NCBI GenBank assembly: GCA_003024985.2
Contig: PXIH01S0029568.1
From: Euperipatoides rowelli
Lineage: Eukaryota; Onychophora; Udeonychophora; Euonychophora; Peripatopsidae
Strand: one strand, 5' to 3'
Length of the DNA stretch: 12,619 bases
A program made the position numbers and the translations under genes. Each line of letters begins with the position of its first letter. The first letter of the stretch is position 1. Shown piece after piece: positions 1 through 6,421 of the stretch. The notes under the pieces are model-generated. The model worked only from the letters and a program-made list of their open reading frames with translations. It did no database searches and had not been told where the DNA came from.

Positions 1-589
1 AATAAATTTATTTAAAAAATAAGCTGTTTATTGCCTTAATTTTAAAGTAAAGGAGCTTATAAATAATAAATTATAAAATAATTGTAAAAAGATGCTAACT
101 TTTAATTTCACTCATCCCAAAATGCTAATATCTAAGTAATTTTTTTTTTTTTTTTTAACTCAATTTAAGTTTACAAAAGTACTTTTTAATAAAGTAAGTA
201 CATTTTTTAATTGCTTGTTATGGGAAATCAAATTCATTCTGCTAAGCAAATATGCTGCCTCCCTCCTAGTGTGAGAAGGTGGAAGTAATTTGCATTTGTT
301 AATGATGTTTTAAGTAATTAATTTTGTCAAGCATACAAACATATTTCATTCTAAAATAATATTACCACCCACAGACAAGTCTTCCACTTTAAAAAAATGA
401 GTGAATATAAAATTTGGATTCTATATTTACAAATTTATATGGGGAAAAAACCCTTTTAAATTAGTTTACAATTTTTTTTATATTGTATTTATTATAAATG
501 ATTATTTAAACATATAATTAAAAAATTGTCATGTATATTGTTTTTCTGAACTCATTAAATTTAAAATTTAAAAATAATGATTGTCTTTT
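1..589. other. AT-rich non-coding DNA, nothing recognised
   Basis: This stretch is strongly AT-rich, with homopolymer runs such as the T run at about 139-156. I see no open frame of useful length, no tRNA-like boxes and no recognisable transposon ends. It could hold very old repeat remnants or host intergenic or intronic sequence. Confidence 0.6.
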
Positions 590-735
590 ATAAGGAAGGC
601 TGCCCCCCTTCCCCCCCAATGGCTACAAATAAGATAAAATGTATCTCAGGCTGTTTCTAGAGTAATTGGAGCTCAGGAGTTTTCTATACAGTTAGATAAC
701 AAACTTTGCAGCTCCTTTTGACACAGGGATACCAA
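590..735 (+). repeat. Interspersed repeat, copy A (inverted partner at 6105-6240)
   Basis: Positions 636-724 align without gaps to the reverse complement of 6116-6204, with about 69 of 89 bases identical by eye. The shared block carries the stretch agtaattggagctc and later caaactt...ctcctttt. Similarity continues upstream for some 30-40 bases with small gaps (the shared part reads like tggctacaaataag against tggctaaaattaag). The two copies lie 5.4 kb apart in opposite orientation with no protein coding. The family is unidentified; a short non-autonomous element (SINE or MITE) is the simplest reading. A C-rich tract at 602-617 sits at its left side. Confidence 0.6.
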
Positions 736-1142
736 AATGTCATTAATTGACTGAATTAGCACGGCTTTTCAGTGGATCAGTGTCATTGCACTAAGATGAG
801 TGGTTGAGAAGGTATATCAAACTTTACCAATATACATATATTTTTGCTACTTTATTATACAGATGGGNGGGGGGGGGGGAATGTAGGGGGAAGTTTGTAA
901 TTCCCTAAAACCTGATAGTGCAATGTTTACTTTTAGATGGTTACACATTTCATTTTTTACAGCTGACTATTTTCCTACTAAATATGATTATAAAATTTCA
1001 AATACATATGTGTTTGGGAAAATGTGAATCTTATTCTAGTTCTGTGGATATTTGGACGTTGTATGGTTAGTGATAAACATGCCTAATATACTACATGGTG
1101 TATGAGATTTATCTTTACAACTTTTTTCATAAATGAAAATTT
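736..1142. other. Non-coding spacer with poly-G tract
   Basis: No coding or RNA feature is recognised. It contains a G-rich tract at about 865-892 interrupted by one ambiguous base, probably a sequencing or assembly weak point. The rest is AT-rich sequence. Confidence 0.5.
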
Positions 1143-1208
1143 AATCGGGAGTGTCAGAAAGTATGTTAAGGTTTAGCTTATAGAAAATTCTCAAAATTTT
1201 GCTGTTTA

Positions 1209-1222
1209 CCAGCAGATGGCAG
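1209..1222 (+). promoter_or_regulatory. CTCF-like core motif (candidate)
   Basis: The 14 bases CCAGCAGATGGCAG fit the degenerate CTCF core CCASYAGRKGGCRS at every position. CTCF is conserved across bilaterians. One motif match in 12.6 kb is weak evidence, and the site lies inside the transposon remnant, so it may be an accident of repeat sequence. Confidence 0.25.
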
Positions 1223-1334
1223 CATATGTTGTTCTCTAGTTCACAACACCAGTAAACAGGGGTATGATTTCAGACATTCACTATGAATCCACAGNAGATA
1301 GCAAAATGAGTGAGTTGGTTTATCGAGACCAAAT

Positions 1335-1660
1335 TTGTCAGGTAGGTCCAGTTTAATTTTATTACGACTTATTACAGAATGCTACCATCAAGACCACCAA
1401 TATGTGCATAGTGCAAAACGTTTAAGAAAACTAGAAGTCTTATTCACAAGTAAGAATGCAGGGTGGCTTTGGCTGGCTAGATCACTAGATATCAAACCCT
1501 GTGGTTTTTATCCTATGGTGNTATGTTGAAGACAATGGGTACAGAATTTTGAAAGCATGTATTGCAGTTGAAACTACAAACATTGGTACAGACATGCTGC
1601 AGCATTTATGTCAGGAATTTGAATATTGATTGGATATTTTGGGTGTGACTATTGTTTCCC
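1335..1660 (+). pseudogene. Transposase C-terminal fragment, mariner/IS630-like
   Basis: In one frame, 1470-1508 encodes WLARSLDIKPCGF. This matches the transposase pattern W-P-A-R-S-P-D-(L/I)-T-P-C-D-F-F-L-W-G that surrounds the last catalytic residue of the DDE/D triad. The reading then moves by one base. From about 1513 it runs L-W-x-Y-V-E-D-N-G-Y-R, then through M-L-Q-H-L-C-Q-E-F-E-Y, a stop at 1627-1629 and L-D-I-L. That corresponds to the usual end of the family, where an Arg normally stands at the stop (CGA to TGA would explain it). The Asp of the C-D-F motif is Gly here (1503-1505). The fragment carries a frameshift, a stop and a lost catalytic residue, so it is non-functional. The N-terminal DNA-binding region is not recognisable. 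Confidence 0.65.
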
Positions 1661-1780
1661 ATAGGTCTATTGAATGTTTATGGCTTTCAGAAGATAACTT
1701 TGTTTTTTTTCTTTCAGACATTGCCTCAACAGTAAGTATAAGTCTTTCAATAAAGCTGTTTTTTAAATGTACACCCTGTA

Positions 1781-2093
1781 CTGTAAAACTCCTTCTAGTC
1801 TGACTCATCAATTATTAATTTAATGTCAGTCAGCACACTAATAAAAGCTTCTTGTTTTTAATTTAGTCTATTATATGAAAAATATGACATTCCTGATATT
1901 TAATGGTGTTAAGTTAATTCCCAAGTAATTTATATTAGTTTACATTTAAAAAAATATATACCAGAGTGGTTTAAAATTGGGTTCATCAAAAGGTATTATT
2001 GTAAAATGGTTATATTGAAATTATAAATCTTTACTATTAAATTTGAATATGCTATTTTTTAAGAAAGGATCACACCATCCTATTTATGCTTTA
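1781..2093. other. AT-rich spacer, nothing recognised
   Basis: This is about 310 bases of AT-rich sequence between the mariner-like and piggyBac-like elements. I see no open frame, structural RNA or repeat end. Confidence 0.5.
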
Positions 2094-2343
2094 TTAATTC
2101 CACTCCAAAGTCGATTCTAAGTTGACATTTATAAATTTACACTTGTGCTCTTTACTCAGCATAATGCCCACTTTTTGTGTCTTATTTGCCATACCAAACT
2201 GACAAACATTCAACTAAGGCCCTTCCCATCATTTATTTGTCTAAAAACAATCAATAAATCTTTCTTAACAATTTTTTTTTTTAATTTTGATTCAAAGAAT
2301 CGAAATTCTTTTCAGAAAAACGGGCTGGAGTGGAAAGGGTTAA
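2094..2343. mobile_element. piggyBac-like MITE with TTAA target duplications
   Basis: The element body, 2098-2339 (242 bp), is flanked on both sides by TTAA (2094-2097 and 2340-2343). The right end, read inward, begins CCCTTTCCACTCCA; the left end reads TTCCACTCCAAAGTCGA, the same terminus lacking its first four bases (CCCT). TTAA targets and termini starting CCC are hallmarks of the piggyBac superfamily. Subterminal AAAGTCGATTCT at the left and the reverse complement of AGAATCGAAATTCTTTT at the right extend the inverted similarity imperfectly. No transposase is encoded, and the 67-codon frame across it has no similarity I recognise. A second copy starts at 12566, so this is a repeat family. 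Confidence 0.75.
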
Positions 2344-3018
2344 CATAAAAAAATTGGCACACTATTAGTACATCTGAATTGTTATTAAGTACAAAAAAAA
2401 AATCAAAACTAAAGAAACAAGACAATACAGTACCAAGTAAATATGTTACTCACCTGAACTTACAGTAGAGCAACACACTTATAATATTGCTTACTATATA
2501 TTAATCATTTTAACCTCTCTTGTTATAAATCACAGTAGTAACAAAGTACATCATATTGTCATTTTGACTTCTTCTGCATTGTTGATAATTAATCAAGATA
2601 TAAAAGGTCAGATGTTTGAGCATCTTTTATTTCTGAAATGAAATAGATTTAGGTATAAGTTTACTGTCATCTAAGATAATAGTGTAATTGATAAAAGACT
2701 TTCATTTTGAGAACGAAAGCAGAGAAGGTCAAAAACAGAGGTGAGTTGAAAAACGTACCCAATTTTTTGTATAAACCAGAATAAACAACTCAATAAAGAC
2801 ACATCTATGTATTCTTGCAGAATAGACACTTTTCCTGCATATCGATTCCATACTTTGCAACAAGGAACTTTCTTTTAAAGAACACATTATAATATATCAA
2901 GCTGCAGAGCCCATTTTAAATTTAAATACAACGGCACCCTAGTCATCCCCTTCCCCCATCTCGTTTCTTACTTCATAACCGCATCCTTTAACCCCTTCTC
3001 ACCTTCTACCTCCTCTGC
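2344..3018. other. Non-coding spacer, nothing recognised
   Basis: About 675 bases of AT-rich sequence without a credible open frame. A pyrimidine-rich segment at about 2937-3020 precedes the SINE insertion site. No transposon termini or tRNA-like boxes are visible. Confidence 0.5.
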
Positions 3019-3032
3019 CCATTAATTGTTTT
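3019..3032. repeat. Left target-site duplication of the SINE
   Basis: The 14 bases ccattaattgtttt are repeated exactly at 3360-3373, bracketing the minus-strand SINE. This is the product expected of LINE-machinery (target-primed) insertion. Confidence 0.85.
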
Positions 3033-3359
3033 TTTAATGTGTTTATTTACATTACCTATTTACAATAATGTACATTTGTATTGATAACAATCTTCTTATA
3101 CCGGGTACAGCAGTGCTGCTTTAGAATTGGTCTGTCATCCATACTTGAATTCCATTTTCTTATTTTATACGCCTTAAATCCATTTTCCATCCAGATACTA
3201 TAGTGATCTACAATGAGAAATAATCCCGAAGCCGTAAGACAGCGAAAGAAAATGTTGCCATCCCTCTGCCTCAGGGCTTCCCAGGGATCACACCTTATTC
3301 CCTTATATGCACAAGCTCCGGCCGCCAACAGTCTAAACCACTGGACCACCAGAGCTGTA
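3033..3359 (-). mobile_element. tRNA-derived SINE with intact 14-bp target duplication
   Basis: Read on the minus strand, the element starts at 3359 with TACAGCTCTGGTGGTCCAG. The segment TGGTCCAGTGG is a perfect RNA polymerase III box A (TGGYNNAGTGG). About 43 bases on, GGTGTGATCCC is a decayed box B (8 of 11 against GGTTCGANTCC). The tRNA-like head is followed by a ~220-bp tRNA-unrelated body and an AT-rich tail (atgtaaataaacacattaaa) rather than a pure poly(A). Both sides carry the perfect repeat ccattaattgtttt. The full length of about 327 bp suggests an untruncated copy. The 97-codon frame on this strand lies inside the SINE and is not a gene. The partner LINE is unknown. Confidence 0.8.
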
Positions 3360-3373
3360 CCATTAATTGTTTT
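3360..3373. repeat. Right target-site duplication of the SINE
   Basis: Exact copy of 3019-3032 (ccattaattgtttt) immediately beyond the 5' end of the minus-strand SINE. Confidence 0.85.
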
Positions 3374-3479
3374 AAAAATGAAAAACTGCTATTTGCCTTA
3401 ACGATAAATTCGTAATTTCCGTTAACAGGATATTCATTTTTTGTGATGTTAATGCAATTAATCATTCAAGAATTAAATT

Positions 3480-3680
3480 CACTAATTACTACAAGAGAAA
3501 CAGGTTCTAAAGAGACGGCTATACTGAGTAAAAATCCCTTAGCAAGATGTTCTAAGCCTGGGAAAACCGTTCCATAACTGGCTCAGCTGGGAATCGAATC
3601 TGTGCTTTGCCAGCATATGACCTCATCTTGATTGCAGCCAGCAATGCTACCGATTGAACCACAATGTTAAGACATGATTT
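3480..3680 (-). mobile_element. Second tRNA-derived SINE or tRNA-like repeat
   Basis: On the minus strand, TGGTTCAATCGG (about 3648-3659) matches the box A pattern TRGYNNARNNGG at all positions. About 49 bases later GATTCGATTCC (about 3590-3600) matches box B GGTTCGANTCC at 10 of 11. The head is followed by further non-tRNA sequence, with no 3' CCA context and no clear acceptor pairing, so this is a SINE-type derivative and not a working tRNA gene. Its head differs from that of the SINE at 3033-3359, so it is a different family. The ends are approximate and no target duplication is evident. Confidence 0.6.
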
Positions 3681-3824
3681 TAAATATTAATCTCAATGTT
3701 TCAAAATATTCAAAAGAAATATATATTCCTAAAAACTGTTATTGGGCAAAAAGACTACAAATACATATCACTTAATATTTCAAAATATTCCAAAGGAAAA
3801 AAATCTTTGTTTTTTATTATCTTT
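3680..3824. repeat. Module X, first copy (composite repeat)
   Basis: This segment carries aatgtttcaaaatattc, then gaaatatatattcct, aaaactgttatt, and a second tttcaaaatattcc followed by aaatctttgttttttattat. The same series, diverged, recurs at about 4486-4640, and its first half again at about 5013-5080. It is AT-rich and non-coding, and flanks the tandem units. Confidence 0.65.
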
Positions 3825-4485
3825 ACTAGTTTAAAAGCCCATCAAAAATGATGGATACAGTGACAGCTATGGACAGGAAATAAAGCAAAAACATCATTGG
3901 GCTTCATTGGCTAGCCGAAGATGGCCGAGCAGCGTGACAGACTCATGACTAAAGGGACCAAAATGGCCAAACTGGCTTTTATTATATTAGACTAGTTTAA
4001 AAGCCTGTCATAAATGATGGATAAAGCGACATCTATGGACAGAAAATAGAGGGAAAAAATCTTCGGGCATCATTGGCTAGCCGAAGATGACCGAGCAGCG
4101 TGACAGACATCAAGACCAAAGCGACCAAAATGAAAAAAAAACTAGCCTTTTATTATATTAGACTAGTTTAAAAGCCCATCATAAATTATGGATACAGCGA
4201 CATCTATGGACAGAAAATAGAGCGAAAACATTGGCTTGCCTAAGATGGCCGAGCAGCATGACAGACATCATGACCAAAGCAACCAAAATGATCAAACTAG
4301 CCATTTATTATATTAGACTAGTTTAAAAGCCCATCATAAATAATGGATACAGTGACATCTATGTACATAAAATAGAGCAAAAACATCTTCGGGTGTCATC
4401 AGCTTGTCGAAGATGGCTGAGCAGCATGACAGACATCATGACCAAAGTGATCAAAATGACCAAACAAGCCTTTTATTATATTAGA
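3825..4485 (+). repeat. Four tandem copies of a ~165-bp unit (module R)
   Basis: Units begin with actagtttaaaagcc at 3825, 3991, 4162 and 4317, giving periods of 166, 171 and 155; the fourth unit ends near 4485. Each carries in order a short palindromic start (ccatca...tgatgg in unit 1), gacatctatggacag, a stem-forming segment, gccgagcagcgtgacagac, and a terminal ttttattatattaga. Unit 3 lacks about 15 bases in the stem segment, and unit 2 has an A run at its right side. Copies are diverged but clearly alignable. There is no shared open frame. This is a short satellite-like array, or a repeated end of a larger non-autonomous element; the family is not recognised. Confidence 0.85.
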
Positions 4486-4640
4486 TTATCTATTAATGTT
4501 TCAAAATTTTCTCTAGAAATATATATTCCTTAAAACTTTATTTTCCCAAACGATTTTAAATAAAAATTTCTTAATGTTTCAAAATATTAAAAAAAAAAAA
4601 AAAAAAACATTTGTTTTTTTATTATTAAATTAATGTATAC
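4486..4640. repeat. Module X, second copy
   Basis: Repeats the order seen at 3680-3824: aatgtttcaaaattttctc, agaaatatatattcct, aaaactttattt, aatgtttcaaaatatta, then an A run and a tttgttttttattat-like segment. It directly follows R unit 4. Confidence 0.65.
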
Positions 4641-4689
4641 AGTATCCTATCTTATTTTTTAATAATAAAAAATTCAACGAATTCTAATA

Positions 4690-4800
4690 TTAATGCAGGT
4701 TTAGATTAACTTTTTTTCTGGATTTACGATAAAGGTGTGTCTTTCATTGCTGAATTATAAAATAGGATTTATAACAAAATTATTGATTGAGGTTAAAACC
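4690..4800. repeat. Module Y, first copy
   Basis: Contains tttttttctggatttacgat, aaaggtgtgtctttcattgc and ataggatttataacaaaatt. A close second copy lies at about 5085-5190, with few differences over about 105 bases. Non-coding. Confidence 0.75.
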
Positions 4801-5012
4801 CCGTCAAAAATGACAGACATTAATTTCTTCATTCTTAGGTTGCTATACTTAAAAGTCCATCAAAAATGTAAAATCCCGTTAAAAATTATGGATACAGCGA
4901 CATCTATGGACAGAAAATAGAACAAAAACACTTTTGGGCATCATTGGCTCACCGAAGGCGAGCAGCTTGTCAGACATCATGACCAAACTTGCTTATTATT
5001 ATAGTTAGATTA
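4796..5012 (+). repeat. Detached fifth copy of unit R with three diverged starts
   Basis: The unit core runs from gatacagcgacatctatgga (about 4890) through cgagcag...gtcagacatcatgacc to ttattattatagttagatta near 5012, matching the end of R unit 4. Ahead of it the unit start occurs three times in diverged form: aaaaccccgtcaaaaatgac (about 4796), aaaagtccatcaaaaatg (about 4850) and aaaatcccgttaaaaatt (about 4870). The stem segment is decayed here. Confidence 0.7.
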
Positions 5013-5190
5013 TCTATTAATGTTTCAAAATTTTCTCTAGAAATATATTCCTTAAAACTCCTATTTTGCCAAGTGCATATAGAACAAGTGTTTAGTTTGA
5101 CTTTTTTTTTCTGGATTTACGATAAAGGTTTGTCCTTCATTACTCAATTATAAAATTGGATTTATAATGAAATTAATGATTAAAGGTGCT
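5013..5190. repeat. Module X (partial) plus module Y, last copies
   Basis: About 5013-5080 repeats the first half of module X (ctattaatgtttcaaaattt, ctctagaaatatattcctta). About 5085-5190 repeats module Y (tttttctggatttacgataa). Together with 4317-4800 this shows that a compound R-X-Y block was duplicated in direct orientation. Confidence 0.7.
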
Positions 5191-5229
5191 CCCTACTGGA
5201 ATACCTGATATTTTTGTTTTTAAACATAA

Positions 5230-5370
5230 AATAAGCAGTGGAGCAGAGGGTTGAGCTTTGCTGCTTCGTATTCTTGGTGAAAGCCAAGCTAGCGACCAGG
5301 GTTCGCGGTTTGCGCTGTCCAGCCTCGTTTTGAATTTGTCTTTCTTTCATGAAGATAAGAGAAATACGTG
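5230..5370 (+). mobile_element. Third tRNA-like SINE head (fragment)
   Basis: TGGAGCAGAGGG (about 5239-5250) matches box A TRGYNNARNNGG at 11 of 12. About 49 bases later GGTTCGCGG (about 5300-5308) is a box-B-like start whose second half is decayed. The segment is noticeably less AT-rich than its surroundings and is followed by a short unique body. It resembles neither of the two minus-strand SINEs. Its ends are unclear and no target duplication is visible. Confidence 0.45.
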
Positions 5371-6104
5371 CATTTTAACCAGTCAGTTATAATTTCCAAA
5401 GGTAAATTCCACTGTTACGAAAGTAACGAATGTTACGGATCATGTAGGAAAGGTCACAACTGAACTATCAGGCGAATACTTGTTAGTCACAATGTGATTA
5501 ACTGTATATAGTGTAAATAGTATAAATAGTTTCCTTTCAAGACGATTCGCCTTAGTCATCAGGCGGGTATTGGTGGATAAGCCAAAAAAAAAAAAATAAA
5601 AAAAAATAAGCATTATTAAGAACATTATTTTTTTTTTGTAATTTTGTACATATTTTTTATACTCATTTTAAAAGGATTTATGAAACTATACATAAATTAT
5701 AAAGACTGAAATTGATTTTTTTATTGGAACTATCTTAGGCATTATAATGCAAAGTATAATGATGTCTTTAGGAGAGGAGGAGGCATATCTGAAGGTGTAA
5801 CTATAATAATTACATGCAATTTTTTTTTTTTGACATATGAAGATAACCCCTATTGATCTGTTATAGAAGGCCACCCTATTCTTGATCAAAAATTTCTATA
5901 TGTTATTTCTGTGCATAAGTTGGAATATAGCACATCCATAATTTTATTATAATAAAGGAATAGAATGTATGTATTTCCTTAAGGTTTAATACTGCTCAAC
6001 ACTCATCCTCACACAATGATGTATGAGTTACTTAAAGGCTTTGTTAAGGAACATCTGAATGGTGCTATTTTAGCTAATGACCTTCCCTGACCTTGGGATG
6101 AAGT
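5371..6104. other. AT-rich non-coding DNA
   Basis: No gene or transposon is recognised. A small hairpin, GTTAC-gaaa-GTAAC at 5414-5427, is followed by another gttacg. Homopolymer A and T runs lie at 5583-5607 and around 5626. Short open frames on the minus strand are low complexity and unconvincing. Confidence 0.5.
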
Positions 6105-6240
6105 TTTGAAAATTAAGAGTAAAAGGAGGTGTAAAGTTTGCTAGCCAACTCTATAACAAACTTTGGAGCTCCAATTACTCCAGAAATAACCTAAGATACA
6201 TTTTTGAAACTTAATTTTAGCCACTAGATGGCTTCTTTCA
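6105..6240 (-). repeat. Interspersed repeat, copy B (inverted partner of 590-735)
   Basis: The reverse complement of 6116-6204 aligns ungapped to 636-724, about 78 percent identical by eye. On its right side it carries ccactagatggc, a motif often seen in invertebrate repeats. The family is unidentified and no coding capacity is visible. Confidence 0.6.
6221..6232 (+). promoter_or_regulatory. CTCF-like core motif (candidate)
   Basis: CCACTAGATGGC matches the first twelve positions of the CTCF core CCASYAGRKGGC; the following two bases do not fit. It lies at the edge of repeat copy B. Evidence is motif-only and weak. Confidence 0.2.
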
Positions 6241-6421
6241 TTAGTTATTAATAAAATGCATTTAGAGTGAGCAGTTAAAACACACCACAACAATGACATT
6301 CAGTTATCAAGCCTACACCCAAATGATTAANCCATTTATTTATAAAACTTACACTTTTATTATTAGTAGTATTATTGATTGAGGGGATTTTCATCCCTAA
6401 ATATTCCTTATTTCTACTTTA
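6241..6421. other. Non-coding spacer
   Basis: AT-rich sequence with a single ambiguous base near 6331. Nothing is recognised between repeat copy B and the 3' side of the minus-strand LINE. Confidence 0.45.

Larger units (their letters stand above)
1145..1780 (+). mobile_element. Decayed, internally deleted mariner/IS630-type DNA transposon
   Basis: The right end, about 1769-1780, reads tgtacaccctgta, which resembles the terminal inverted repeat of IS630/Tc1/mariner-group elements. The left end near 1146-1165 (cgggagtgtcagaaagtatg) is a degenerate match in the opposite orientation, and both ends abut TA-containing sequence as expected for TA target sites. Between them lies a broken transposase C-terminus (see 1335-1660). 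At about 635 bp the element is roughly half the usual 1.3 kb, so most of the transposase N-terminus and middle is missing. The left boundary is approximate; the right end and the protein match carry most of the weight. Confidence 0.6.

Noticed and set aside
1202-1258. 8-bp inverted repeat CTGTTTAC...GTAAACAG as transposon ends
   Set aside because: It is too short, has no matching target duplication, and lies inside the mariner-like element.
2145-2348. 67-codon plus-strand open frame
   Set aside because: It spans most of the piggyBac-like MITE including its right terminus and has no transposase motif.
3056-3349. 97-codon open frame on the minus strand
   Set aside because: It lies wholly within the tRNA-derived SINE, covers the pol III boxes, and shows no protein family signal.
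3590-3660. Functional tRNA gene
   Set aside because: Boxes A and B fit, but no convincing acceptor or anticodon pairing is visible, and extra body sequence follows.
3825-4485. CRISPR-like array
   Set aside because: The whole 165-bp unit is repeated with no short repeat/unique spacer alternation, and the context is eukaryotic.
3825-5012. Hammerhead-type ribozyme in unit R
   Set aside because: No CTGANGA plus GAAA core was found on either strand of the units.
5440-5889. Two short minus-strand open frames (61 and 67 codons)
   Set aside because: They are low-complexity readings through homopolymer and AT-rich sequence, without motifs or supporting context.
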